Assembly (NCBI RefSeq): GCF_963082655.1
Contig: NC_081552.1
Coordinates: forward strand, 67,873,465-67,937,464
Source: Stomoxys calcitrans
Taxonomy: Eukaryota > Arthropoda > Insecta > Diptera > Muscidae
Length of the DNA: 64,000 nucleotides
Reading direction: 5' to 3'
The translations under genes and the position numbers were made by a program. The notes under the pieces were generated by a model that searched no databases, was not told the origin of the DNA, and saw nothing but the letters and a program-made list of their open reading frames with translations. Each line of letters starts with the position of its first letter. Position 1 is the first letter of the stretch. Positions 32,300-43,414 of this stretch are shown piece after piece.

Positions 32300-33115
32300 A
32301 ATTGGAAACAATGACTTGTACTATTCATGCCTAAGACCGAACCGAATATGGTCCGATCGAACTATGTTCCAATATAGCTGTCATAAAGACTGATCTGCCG
32401 ATTTTTAGTTTTAAGCCCATAATTACAGCATTTATTACCTGATTTCGCGAAAATTTGTAACGGCGAGTTTCAGGAGACTCCCCAATATCTGAGATGAAAC
32501 TGGTTCATATCGACCATATAAACCGACCTCCATATTTGAGCTTTTGAGCCCCGGAGGGCCCAATTTTCATACGACTTGGCTTGGGCCCAATTTTCATACG
32601 ACGTCTGCCTGACGAAAGCACGCTAACTTTCGAAGGAGTAAAGTTAGGATCTTGAAATTTTGCACAAATTCTTCTTATTAGTGTAGGTCGGTTGGGATTG
32701 TAAATGGGCCAAATCGGTCAATATTTTGATACTGCTATAAACCGTTCTTGGGTCTTGACTTCTCGAGTTACTAGAGGACGCAATTCTTATCTTATTTGGC
32801 TGAAATTTTGCATGTGGTGTTTTTTTATGACTTCCAATAACTATGCCAAATACAATCTAAGTCAGTCCATAAAATTGGATGAAATTTTGCACATATCGTT
32901 TTGCTATGACTTCCAACAAATGTATCAAGTATGGTCTAAATCAGTCCATGTGCTGATATAGCTGCCATATGAACCGATCTCCCGATTAGACTTCTTAAGC
33001 TTCTGGAGGGCATAATTCTTATCGGATTTAGTTGGAATTTTTCGCGAGCTGTTTTGTTACGACTACAATAACTTTGCTAAGTATGGTCTAAATCAGTCCA
33101 TATCCTGATATAGCA
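32300..33115 (-). mobile_element. DINE-like element, left part (split by an LTR element)
   Basis: K-type units to about 32560 are followed by a mini-me-type body: CGAAAGCACGCTAACTTTCG, AAATTTTGCACAAATTCTTC, and units with TTGACTTCTCGAG and CCATATGAACCGATCTCCCG. The sequence stops mid-unit at about 33115. The missing right end (GGTGGAGGGTATAAAAGATT and CGGCCGAAC) appears at 35300-35353. Confidence 0.6.
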
Positions 33116-35284
33116 CACATGACATGCTATAAAAGATAAGCATAGTTGGTCTGGACGGAGTAGCAAGCACCAACACAACGATGAGAGAGATGTCAAACCG
33201 AAAAGACGTTACAAAAATAAAGGCAACACAATAGACGAAAGAGACTTGAATGTAAACAAACATTGATCAACACAATGGAACGTGGCAAGCGTGAAAGCAT
33301 CCAGATTTTGAATGAACTTTAGAGACATCCAGTCGGTTGACGAATCTGGCACATTGTTAATCAAATCGTGGCTCGAAGAGTTTGAGGAAATGGTAACTGT
33401 AATGCATTGGGATGAATTCCAGAAGTTTGTATTCGCAAAGAAATCACTGACGGGCTTGGCGAAACTATTTGTGTCCTGTGAAAGAGGTATCACGACTTGG
33501 TTTGAAAAAAGCTCTTTTAAGCGAATTGGGATCTTCCTTGAACAGTGCGCAGTTGCATCGACTTCTTGCTGGGAGAAAAATGTTTAGAAATGAAAGTGTG
33601 CATGAATATTTTCTGCATATGAAAGAATGAGCATCGCGTGGTTCCATAGAGGACAGTGCTTTGATACAGTACGTCATGGAAGGTATTAAAGACTCTTTAT
33701 CAAATAAAACAATTTTATACGGTGTGCGTAATTTAGTTGATTTTAAAGAAAAGCTTAAATGTTATGGGATGATGTGGCTAAAATCCAGAAACAATAGCAT
33801 AGGGAAAGATTTCACGGACAAATCAAGTGTTAAAATTGATAAAAAGATTTTGTATTTTAACTGCGGTATGAAAGCATACTCATCGAAATCTTGCAAAAAC
33901 AAACATTAAGGAATCAAGTGTTTTAATTGTGAGAAATTTGGACATATATCAAGAGATTGCCCTTGGAAAATCGAGAAAACTGATAAATCTAATATTCGAT
34001 TAATTTCTGACGACATTATGAGAAATAATGTGAAATTCGGAGAACACGATTTACTGGGATTATTCGATACAGGAAGTAGAATTAACATTTTTTCCGAAAC
34101 CGTCTACAATCGTTTGGGTAAACCGAAATTGTTTCGATCAAACTTTTATTTTGTAGGCTTCGGTAATAACGCAAATGTGAATAAAGTTAAATCATTAGCC
34201 AACTTTAATTTTGAAATGGAGATCGAAGATGACAAATATGATTTAATATTCCACGTCGTACCAAGTTCTTTATTTGACTTCGTGATAATTCTAGGCAAAG
34301 AATTCGGCAGATTTGCTGAGATAAGTAAAACATCTGACGGCCTAAAAATCAAGAAAGTAAGCGATTCAATATCACCGTCGAAGAGTATCAGATCGATGTA
34401 GATCCTATAACTAGACACGAATCCGTAAAGAAAGTGCAGAATATTATCCAGAATTATATTCGTATAACCCTGACTGACGATACACACATAATTTTGTATT
34501 CAAATTGTTTTAGTCAAGAAGAGAGACTTTATGTGGATTATAGGAGCATCAACAAGGTCATCGTGAAAGATAACCGTATTGAGAGACTTGACACGTGAAG
34601 GTGTAGCGTTACCATATGTTGATGATATTGCTGTTCCAGCCAAGACCGAAGAAGAAGCGTTATCTAATTTGGAAAGAGTTGTGAACACCTGCAAGGGTTA
34701 TGGACAAGAACTTAACGTTAAAAAATTTCACTTTTTGAAAGAAGAATCCAATTTCTTGGCAACATTATTGAAAATCAACAGATTTCACAGTCACCGGAAA
34801 AGAAAAAAGCTGTGTCGAAATATCCGCAACAGCAAGATACCAAACAGGTAGAAACATTTCCTGGATTGGCCGGATACTTCAGGAAATTTTTACCAAACTT
34901 CGCACTCAAGCAAAACTATTAACAAATTTGGATACTCCATTCAGATTTGACGACGAATAGATCATGGCCTTTAACAGACTTAAACACATTTTATGTAAAG
35001 TACATGTTTTGAAAATATTTAACAGAATTCATGAAACCATGGCCCGATTATCTGAACGATGATGACACGTGAGGCTGCAGGATGCCCGAGTTGTAGGAAC
35101 TCAACCACCACAGTTCGGTGCTTGCGTCGTCGCGGAACAGTAAAGACGTGTCAATTTTCTACACTCTCAAACAAACATAGCATTTTCATTAAACTTATTC
35201 TTAAACTATTGACTTATTAAATATCCGTGTGTTGATTAATTGAGCCAATCGGGTAAGCATAATCCCACATATATATTTAAAAAA
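33116..35284 (+). mobile_element. decayed Ty3/gypsy-type LTR retrotransposon inserted in a DINE-like element
   Basis: Gag-like frame at 33312-33587. At 33661-33909 and just beyond lie two zinc-knuckle positions: the first has lost a Cys and the His (YFNCGMKAYSSKSC), and the second is intact (CFNCEKFGHISRDC). An aspartic-protease core LFDTGSRINIF sits at about 34057. RT traces follow: YRSINKVIVKD near 34530, VDDIAVPAKTEEEA near 34620, and FPGLAGYFRKFLPNF near 34860. The RT fingers and palm are largely deleted between 34540 and 34590. Stops and shifts separate the domains. RNase H and integrase were not found. The 35060-35270 tail could be LTR-derived, but no paired LTR was seen. Confidence 0.7.
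34018..34401 (+). pseudogene. retrotransposon aspartic protease domain fragment
   Basis: A 127-residue open stretch. The LFDTGS box near residues 14-19 is the catalytic Asp-Thr/Ser-Gly motif of retropepsins. The later DFVIILGKEF (about residue 90) corresponds to the hydrophobic ILG segment near the C-terminus of the domain. It follows the zinc-knuckle stretch (33.85-33.97 kb), as expected for gag-protease order. The RT that should follow is truncated, so no functional polyprotein remains. Confidence 0.7.
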
Positions 35285-35355
35285 GTATTTTAAAGAACTT
35301 GACAAATCCGATCCAGGGTGGAGGGTATAAAAGATTCGTCCCGGCCGAACTTTCA
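35285..35355 (-). mobile_element. right end of the split DINE-like element
   Basis: GAACTTGACAAATCCGATCC, GGTGGAGGGTATAAAAGATT and CGTCCCGGCCGAAC complete the minus-orientation copy interrupted at 33115. Confidence 0.6.
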
Positions 35356-35520
35356 CTTAGGTTAGGTTGAAAAGAGTGTGCAGATATTAATCTGCCCATG
35401 CCACTATAGACATACACCTAAGCCAGTAATCGGCTTGTTGTGCGCTCTAAACACTACAAAGTAGCCTCAAAAAAGAAAATCTAAGTTAGGAATTCCCTGC
35501 TACTTACACTGTTTTTACTT
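35356..35520 (-). mobile_element. non-LTR family X 3' terminus, minus strand
   Basis: TTAGGTTAGGTTGAAAAGAG, GCAGATATTAATCTGCCC and CGGCTTGTTGTGCGCTC match the 547-kb-side copy and, inverted, the end of the copy at 20.78-21.34 kb. It directly abuts the DINE-like end. Confidence 0.65.
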
Positions 35521-36534
35521 ACTTTTGCACTTAACTCACGTCTGAAACCAAGTGATTACATCTTTTCTCTTTTGGTGCTATTCTTCAAGAGTACCGTTAG
35601 AATAAATAAATCACATGTTTACTTTTGAGATGTTTAAACTCTTAAGAGTTAATGTATACATATTTGGTACTCAACTTAAGACTTTAATTTTTTAAATTTT
35701 GGCCAATTAGCGACCACTGTACATTGATGGCATTACAGTGTTTATGTCAATTTCCGTTTCCGCATAGGCATATTCAGTGCAACAATGTCCGTTTACTGGT
35801 TTACGACTTCTTTTGCTTGGTAACCTAAATGTTGCGTTTCAGGGTAACTTACTTTTATTACTGTGTAGCTCTGCACATTTCAGGTTGAACGTGAAGTCAT
35901 TCAACTAGAAATGATACTGATAGCAAACAACATAAAAATGTTGTTGACAAGGGGACATAAATTTTGAAGGCTTGCGCGATATATATGAATACACTTTGCG
36001 GGAGAAGTTGGTAAGGTTTGGATGGAAAGTTACATCGAGTCCTTGATGACAATTTTTTCAGTTTAAGATCAAAACATTGATTGAGTGAAAATATGTGCCC
36101 CTCTGCGTGTAGTCAAGGAACATACACTTAATTAGATCTTGGTTTACACATACAAACACTCTCGCTATTTTATTGCCTTCGTTTTAAATGGTTTCCCTCG
36201 ACGTTGAAATGAAATATGTACGAGTGTAAAATAAATTGCAGATCTCATTACTCAATTATTGGTAACATGTTTGTTACGTGTGCTTTATTGTTTATTCCTG
36301 AAGCTAAACCCAAAACCAATTAATGTTGTACTTTAATTGAAATTCTCGCAGAAATTCCCCGGGTGGCATACATAAGTACATCACCCTGGGCAGCTATCCA
36401 CATAGGTATACGGCATTAAAGGAAAACATTTTAAAGGCTAAAACGTTTCATTAATTTTAAATGTTGGCTTTTCGGTGACATGTAGGCTAGTTTTATCGTC
36501 ATTTTTTTATTTACAGAATTTTGAATTGTGAATT
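35521..36534. other. AT-rich unassigned sequence
   Basis: No gene, RNA or repeat recognised with confidence. Confidence 0.4.
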
Positions 36535-36835
36535 TTACAATCTTCTATTATATAAAACGGCTGAACCGATTTTCATGAAATTTTGACTGATGGTAGAGTT
36601 TGAGCCTCCAGTGAAAATAGCGTACTCGATTTTTTGATATCTGAAGGCGGGGCGGACCATTCCCCTTACCCCAATTTTCAAAAACGCCAGATCTTGGAGA
36701 GGGATGCACCGATTTAAGCGAAAATTTGTATGCCACCTCATGGTAAAATTTGTAGGTCAACTAACCTGGTGGGACGCTTCATCTCAAAACTCACCCGAAT
36801 GGATACGTTTACCGACTGGGACAATGTGGATATAC

Positions 36836-37018
36836 AGGGTGGCTGATGAAAGCCGCTACCAAAAAAAAATGTAATAACTTTTTTTCTATTTAATAATAAT
36901 AATTTAATAATTAATTTAATTAATTAATTAATTAATTTAATTAATAATAATTTAATAATTAATTTAATAATTTAATTTAACATGAATAAAAGAAAAATGT
37001 ATTCCATACACCGAAAAA
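36836..37018. repeat. AT-rich (TAAT)n low-complexity insertion
   Basis: After TACAGGGTGGCTGATGAAAG and CCGCTACC there is a run of TTAATAATTTAATTAA-type repeats. The unit pattern of the surrounding element resumes at about 37050. Confidence 0.6.
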
Positions 37019-37195
37019 AAAATGTAGCAATAGTATAATGAAAGTAATTTAAGAGTAGAGTACGAACTTGGCATAAAAATTTCACCCTTAGTGTCGGGGA
37101 ATCCCCCACCCCCAAAAACACCACCCAACAGGACACTTTTACTGCTTTGGACAATTTGTGTATCAAATGAGAGGTTGTGTATCAAATGAGAGGTA

Positions 37196-37655
37196 GTTGG
37201 GAACCACAACTTTGAGACAGTCAGTAACTTTATCTACCTCGGCACCGCCGTAACCGAAACGAATGACACCAGTTTTGAGATTAAGCGAAGAATAATACTG
37301 GTAAACAGATGCGACTTTGGACTAAGTAAGCAGTTAGAAACAAGGCCACCTCTCGACAGACGAAGATTACACTATACAAGACTCCGATACTACCCGCGCT
37401 GTCATATGGTTCTGAAGCATGGGTACTTGTGAAAGCAGATGAGGGAGTGCTTGGAGTATTTGAGAGAAAGATTCTTCGTAAAATGAACGTATGAACCACA
37501 AGCTGTATGACGACGAAATCATACTTATACGCATCAAAATACAACGGCTGCGTTGGCTAGGTCATGTTGTCAGAATATATGAAGAACGCTTGGAACGCTA
37601 TTCTACGTTCGGATAGTGGAACAAATATTCTGTCATAGTCAATTTAAGTAAAGTA
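37196..37655 (+). mobile_element. 5'-truncated non-LTR retrotransposon with 11-bp target duplication
   Basis: Plus frames read IYLGTAVTETNDTSFEIKRR, LVNRCDFGLSKQL, then after a shift LPALSYGSEAWVLVKADEGV and LGVFERKILRKM, then IQRLRWLGHVVR. These are the C-terminal motifs of a widespread RT type (YLG..., LP.L.YG.E.W.L, FERKILR.I, R.RWLGHV.R). AATGAGAGGTA occurs on both sides (37185-37195 and 37655-37665), and the 3' end is AAGTAAAGTA rather than poly(A). The host is a Helitron-like unit that reads continuously when the insert is removed. Confidence 0.8.
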
Positions 37656-39454
37656 ATGAGAGGTATTTAAGAGTAGAGTTCGTTTTTCGCATAAAAATGC
37701 CACCTTAAGTGTCGGGGGGTTCCCCAACCCCAAAAACACACTTACCGCTTTGGGCAATATGGGTGTCAAATTTAAAAGTAAAGTACAAATCTGACATTAA
37801 AATGTATTCCTTGGTGTCTGAAGGGTGTCCCCACCTCCCAAAAACCTCTCAACTGGACATATTTATCGATTGGGACAATATGGGTATCAAATGAAAGGTG
37901 TTGGAAGTTGAGTAAATTTTGGTCCAAGGTGTCTAAAAACCCCCAAAACGTGCATCAATGTCAAAAGTCACAAAATGGGTATACAATGGAAGGTCTTGGA
38001 GAGTTGATCACGAATCTCATATACACATTTGCGACAGAGACTGGGACGGACCCACCCACCTAATACGCTTCAATAAGACGTGTTTTTCGATCGGGATATA
38101 TGGGAATTAAACGAAGGGTCTATGTTAGAAGAGTTTGAATCTAATGTTGATATAAGGATTCAAGTATCTGGGTCACGTCCTGCCGTTCAGCAAGATATGT
38201 TGACCGATAAAAAGAACACCAAACTGTCATGTCGGAGGACCGAGAATATATTGTACTCAAATGAAAGGACGAGTCAGAGAGGCAATTCCCCTCCCCCCAT
38301 CCTACACAATAAACACGTATTAAATATAATATATGAAGGCCGATTAGAATAGAATAGGACAACAATTAAAAGCCTTTTCACCCTCAACTTGGGATAGACA
38401 CAGGAGAACCTGCGGATCTTTAAAAATGTGCTGTCCCAAGTTGTTGCTTTGAAATATGATTTTGAATGTGGATTACCAATACAAAAAAAAAATTAATTAG
38501 TGTGGATCTGAACGAGACCTGTAGCCCTCAATATCATGATCGTCACCTTCAAAATGATTGACATTATGGGGCTCAAACAAAATCGTGTTCTAGCACGATG
38601 ATATTATTTCAGGGATCGCCCCCTAAACTCCCTTCAAACAGGCCATGTTTAAACAAACTATGACAATAAGGGTTTAAACAAACTATGACAAAAGTAGAAA
38701 ATGAATTTGACATCCAATTTGAGATCAAGTGTTTGGGGGTAGTCTTACCCAATAAACTCCCCCGAAACCAATTGCAATTGCGGCTCAAATAAAAGGAATT
38801 TTACAGTAGAGCACGATGCTGATATTATATCAGGGCTAAGTGACCGCCCTACCCTACACACCTCAAACTGGATTTATTTGTTGATTATGGCAAAAAGGGT
38901 CTCAAATCTGATATCTGTCTGTTTTATGGCCAAGTGTTTCACAAACCACACATATACACCGACTATAGCAGTATGTTGCTCAAATATGGTTTTTGGAAGT
39001 GAGTATGAATCTGATATCTACTTTCGGGGTAATGGGTTTGGCTACTCCAATCCACCACAAAAACCAAGGGAATGAAGCAGATCTAACATCTAAACTAAAT
39101 TTTAGTTTGTTAATAATAACTTAAAAACTGAAATTTGGTTGGGATATCTAGGGTGGCCGCCCCACCCACAAAGCCCGCTAAATGGAAATTTAAACCAATA
39201 ATGACAATATTAGGCTAAAATTAAAGGTATTTGAGACTAGAGCAGACGAAAAGACAGACGGTCATGCCTTCATTGCCTACAAAGTTTATGAACCGAAAGA
39301 TATACTAAATAATTGTTCAGATGCTTGTTTGTTTTATGCATATTTAGATCAGCAGGCCCAGTGAGCTTCAAAACTGTTAGTGTCCATGAGCCATTTTCGG
39401 GTACACGATGTTAGAGATCTTTATGTTTCACTTTTTCAAGACAGGTTATGAACC

Positions 39455-39840
39455 GATTATGTTGAAGTAAAAAAAACACCTCATGCAAAATTTTAGCCAA
39501 GTGGGATAAGAATTGCGCTTTCTAGGGGCTCAAGAAGTCTTGATCCGAGATTGGTGTATATGGTTGCTATATCAAAACAGGGACCGATATGGTCCATTTA
39601 AAATCTCGTCCGACCTACACTAACAGGAAGAATTTGCGAAAATTTTAAGCATCTAGCTCTACCCCTTCGAAAGTTTGCGTGCTTTGGACTGACAGACAGA
39701 CGGACGGATATGGCTAAATCAACTTAAAATGTCATGGGGATCAATAATATATATGCTTTATGGGGCCTAAGGCCAATATTCCGATATGTTACAAACGGAA
39801 TGATGAAGTTAGTGTAGCTCCATCCTATGTCTGGAAGTCT
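39455..39840 (+). mobile_element. mini-me/DINE-like fragment, plus orientation
   Basis: GGATAAGAATTGCGCTTTCT, GACAGACAGACGGACGGATA and ATGGGGATCAATAATATATA lie in the family order. The end (TCCATCCTATG) is mutated and the left end is missing. Confidence 0.6.
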
Positions 39841-40085
39841 GTATCCCCGTTGTCTATTACCTGCGAAAGACGGACAATGACATAGGAAATGCTCCAGTGT
39901 CTCATTAGCTCCCCTACATGCCCTACACGTGCTATCACTTTCCGCACCTATTCTGCACAGGTTAGGTTAGGTTGAAAAGAGGGTGAAGATATTAATATGA
40001 CCTATGCCACTATAAACATACGCTCATTTTCCAATGTGCCCCGTATGATACTGAAAGCTATACTGAACTCCTTCTTAATTCCTTT
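39841..40085 (-). mobile_element. non-LTR family X 3' fragments, minus strand
   Basis: GACGGACAATGACATAGGAA and CCCTACACGTGCTATCAC match 765-845 (the minus-strand Cys/His region). TTAGGTTAGGTTGAAAAGAG at 39961 is the family terminus. The order of the two pieces differs from the 547-1075 copy, so the locus is rearranged. Confidence 0.5.
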
Positions 40086-40099
40086 CACACATACATACA

Positions 40100-40990
40100 A
40101 ATATATTTAGAATGAGGCAACCACTGCGGCTGTGAGACTTAAGGCAATTGAAAGTGGATAGTAGATAGGACCAGCTCATACAGTCGCAGAGTAATTTAGG
40201 CGAAATAGGATTAGATATATGGATTCGAAGAGGTTTCAATCGGGTACTTGAGGTCGAGTACGAGGCACTGCTGCCGGAGCAGGGTGAGCCTAATGGTCTA
40301 CTTTGAGGACCCAATGACTGATATTTGTTTCCGACTGTCTGACCCTTATATGGTCCTGCAGGCGGAAAACCCAAGAGTTCAAGAAATTGTGTTAACGCGA
40401 GGACACCACTAACGCGAGTACGTCGATTGTAAACATATTTTACGGGCAGTAAACTGGTCATCAGATCTTGCGGTGTAAGAAGGATATTAACGCCTCTCTG
40501 AGGATGGCTTGATCCGCATCGTTTAGTTGGCGATCCATAGCGGGGTAAGGGGGAACAAAAGGGCAGGCGAATTGGCCATTAGTGCTAAACGGCTAACATC
40601 AGTAAAGTTGGTCAATATGGAGTCTTAAGGGTGACGCAGTTCGAGTTAATGGCATGGTTGACGGGCATGCTGTGGAACATTGAAACGGTTGGAAATACCA
40701 CGAAAATTCTATGGGAGGATCCAGATCGTGAAGAGGAGGCTATTACTGAGAGGAAGTAGGAAGGATATTCGCAAGTGGCAGCGTGTGTACGGCATGTGGG
40801 TAAGATGACAAACATTTCCTATATCAAGGCTCGGCTTACTCTGCTTTCAGACAACTTAGGGGCATAGAAAGAAGAACTTGTCCGGATTTTGTGAGCAGTA
40901 CGGAATTCTTATCATATATTTCTTTGCGGTTACTTTTCGAATGTAGAGCGCAAAACAAGCCAGGTGCGCACCTTCATTTCATCCTGTTTT
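40100..40990 (+). mobile_element. non-LTR family X RNase H region, plus strand, decayed
   Basis: The text parallels the RNase H of 20.78 kb: AAACATATTTTACGGGCAGT for IFTDS, GTGTAAGAAGGATATTAACGCC, GGGGGAACAAAAGGGCAGGCGA, and finally GAGCGCAAAACAAGCCAG. Upstream, NLGEIGLDIWIRRGFNRVLE and VEYEALLPEQG lie in one frame at about 40190-40285. Stops interrupt everything. Confidence 0.55.
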
Positions 40991-41469
40991 GTGAATGGGT
41001 GGTGCTCCTTTTATGGGACCAAGACCTTAAATCGAGAGATCAGTATATTTGGCAGCTATATTCAAATCTGGATCGATCTGGGCAAAATTAAAGAAGTATT
41101 CCAAGGATATCACAACTCACTGTCTCAAATTTCAGAAAAATCGGGCAGTATAGGTGGCTTTTATGGACTTAGGACCTTCAATTGGCAGATCGGTCTATAT
41201 GGGGGCAATATGAAGATATAGTCCGATATAGCCCATCTTCGAACAACCTGCCTATGGACAAAGAAAGAACTTGTGGAACGTTTCGGCTAAATATCTTATT
41301 TGTTAAAGAATGATCGTCTGAGATTTTTACGACGATCAATAATATATATACCTTGTAGGGTCGGAAATGGATATTCTTCTCTTTGAGCTTAAACTTGAAC
41401 CGGACAGCACTCATTGATATGTGAAAAGCTTGGAATGTTCATGGGAACATTTTAAATATTCAAATATCT
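40991..41469 (+). repeat. K-type DINE-like units plus a SINE S1 tail
   Basis: GGCAGCTATATTCAAATCTG and GGCAGATCGGTCTATATGGG units cover about 41020-41350. GAGCTTAAACTTGAACCGGA with CACTCATTGATATG at 41386-41448 is the 3' body of the S1 SINE seen at 19.84 kb. Confidence 0.5.
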
Positions 41470-42286
41470 GATCTGAACCATACTCCGCACGAACGACGAA
41501 GGTATTAAATTTTAGCGACATCGAGTTTAAAATACGGCTTCTATGGCCTTAAGACCGTAAATGGGGAGATTGGTCTAAATGAAGGCTTTGTCAAGATATT
41601 GACTGATATAGCCCATATTCGAACTTCAAATGCGCATGGAATAAAAAATTAACTGTACAAAGTTAGCTCTTCATTTTTAAAGACTATAGAGTGATTACCA
41701 CAGACAGACGGATGGACAGACAATATGTTCAAAACGGAATGATAAATTGTATATACCTCCAATCTTTGGTGGTGGGTATGGATGCGTTGAAAAAATCCTT
41801 TGTACGGGAATGGGCCAAATAAAGGCGGATTTCATTCGTGCAGCTTGCATTTTGTTCGTTAACCAACTCAAAGCAATATTCAACCGCACAAGGTATTCAT
41901 ATCGAGCCAAAGTGAATGTGTTCTGAAATTTAAATTCCTCCCACAAAATTTTTTCATTTGTCAAAAAAAATACTTCCATAAAAAATATTTGGTCGTTTGA
42001 ATTGGTAACACTTCATATCAGCTACACTGTAGGATGTGGTTGCTTTTTTATTTTGTGGTAATTTTTTAATCACTCATCCCGGAGAACATTCTTTAGGTTC
42101 TAAAATGACATTACTATACCCTTACCCTTGTATAGTCTACAGTAATCTATGAAGTCTCCCTTCATGACATAATTGGTCAGAGGACCCTGGAGATATTTTA
42201 AGAAGATATTTTTATACACACCACATAAGGATGGGGGTATATTCATTTTGTCATTTCGTTTGCAATACATCGAAATATCCATTTCC
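41470..42286. repeat. 817-bp tandem duplication, unit 1
   Basis: The block starting TCTGAACCATACTCCGCACG is repeated 817 bp downstream. Reading both copies I found one difference (GTTCGTTAACC in unit 1, GTTTGTTAACC in unit 2). It contains K-type DINE units, a 94-residue minus-strand open frame (41695-41979) without recognised motifs, and a DINE left end. Confidence 0.9.
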
Positions 42287-43103
42287 GATCTGAACCATAC
42301 TCCGCACGAACGACGAAGGTATTAAATTTTAGCGACATCGAGTTTAAAATACGGCTTCTATGGCCTTAAGACCGTAAATGGGGAGATTGGTCTAAATGAA
42401 GGCTTTGTCAAGATATTGACTGATATAGCCCATATTCGAACTTCAAATGCGCATGGAATAAAAAATTAACTGTACAAAGTTAGCTCTTCATTTTTAAAGA
42501 CTATAGAGTGATTACCACAGACAGACGGATGGACAGACAATATGTTCAAAACGGAATGATAAATTGTATATACCTCCAATCTTTGGTGGTGGGTATGGAT
42601 GCGTTGAAAAAATCCTTTGTACGGGAATGGGCCAAATAAAGGCGGATTTCATTCGTGCAGCTTGCATTTTGTTTGTTAACCAACTCAAAGCAATATTCAA
42701 CCGCACAAGGTATTCATATCGAGCCAAAGTGAATGTGTTCTGAAATTTAAATTCCTCCCACAAAATTTTTTCATTTGTCAAAAAAAATACTTCCATAAAA
42801 AATATTTGGTCGTTTGAATTGGTAACACTTCATATCAGCTACACTGTAGGATGTGGTTGCTTTTTTATTTTGTGGTAATTTTTTAATCACTCATCCCGGA
42901 GAACATTCTTTAGGTTCTAAAATGACATTACTATACCCTTACCCTTGTATAGTCTACAGTAATCTATGAAGTCTCCCTTCATGACATAATTGGTCAGAGG
43001 ACCCTGGAGATATTTTAAGAAGATATTTTTATACACACCACATAAGGATGGGGGTATATTCATTTTGTCATTTCGTTTGCAATACATCGAAATATCCATT
43101 TCC
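42287..43103. repeat. 817-bp tandem duplication, unit 2
   Basis: Nearly identical to unit 1. The second copy runs on into the undisturbed DINE-like sequence (CCGACTCTATAAAGTATATA), while unit 1 is joined to unit 2 at CCGATCTGAACC. The junction therefore marks the duplication breakpoint. Confidence 0.9.
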
Positions 43104-43414
43104 GACTCTATAAAGTATATATATTCTTGATCAGCGTAAAAATCTAAGACGATCTGTCTGTTGAAATCACGCTACAGTCTTTAGAAATAGAGATAATAAG
43201 CTGAAACTTTGCACGGGCTCTCTTTTTGTCCATAGGCAGATTAAGTTCGAAGATGTGCTATATCGGACTATATCTTGATATAGCCCCCATATAGAGCGAT
43301 CCGCCGATTTAGAGCCATAGGCCCATAAAAGCCACATTTATTATGCGACTTCGCTGAAATTTGAGAAAGTGAGTTGTGTTAGTCCACTCGACATCTTTCT
43401 TCAATTTGGCCTAG
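43104..43414 (-). repeat. K-type DINE-like element, left part
   Basis: A TATATATATTCTTGATCAGC core and GATCTGTCTGTTGAAATCACGC, then units with CCCCCATATAGAGCGATCCG, up to a split at TTCAATTTGGCCTAG. It continues at 46035. Confidence 0.65.

Larger units (their letters stand above)
36535..39250 (+). mobile_element. Helitron-like element with tandem units, plus orientation, carrying insertions
   Basis: The leader at 36548-36730 (AACGGCTGAACCGATTTTCA, GGCGGGGCGGACC, CAGATCTTGGAGAGGGATGC) is followed by units with AAAACACCACCCAACAGGAC, ATCAAATGAGAGG and AGAGTAGAGTACGAACTTGG. Blocks at 37.7-39.2 kb align, inverted and diverged, with 12.5-10.9 kb. They include single-copy interior text such as GAACACCAAACTGTCATGTC and GATTACCAATACAAAAAAAA. 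Two foreign segments lie within: an AT-rich piece (36838-37015) and a retrotransposon fragment (37196-37655). Confidence 0.6.

Noticed and set aside
35060..35284. 3' LTR of the gag-pol remnant
   Set aside because: No matching copy was seen upstream of the gag frame, so an LTR call is not supported.
41695..41979. 94-residue frame present twice, identical, as a duplicated gene
   Set aside because: The duplication covers 817 bp of mostly repeat sequence. The frame has no recognised motif, and its identity follows from the recent duplication.
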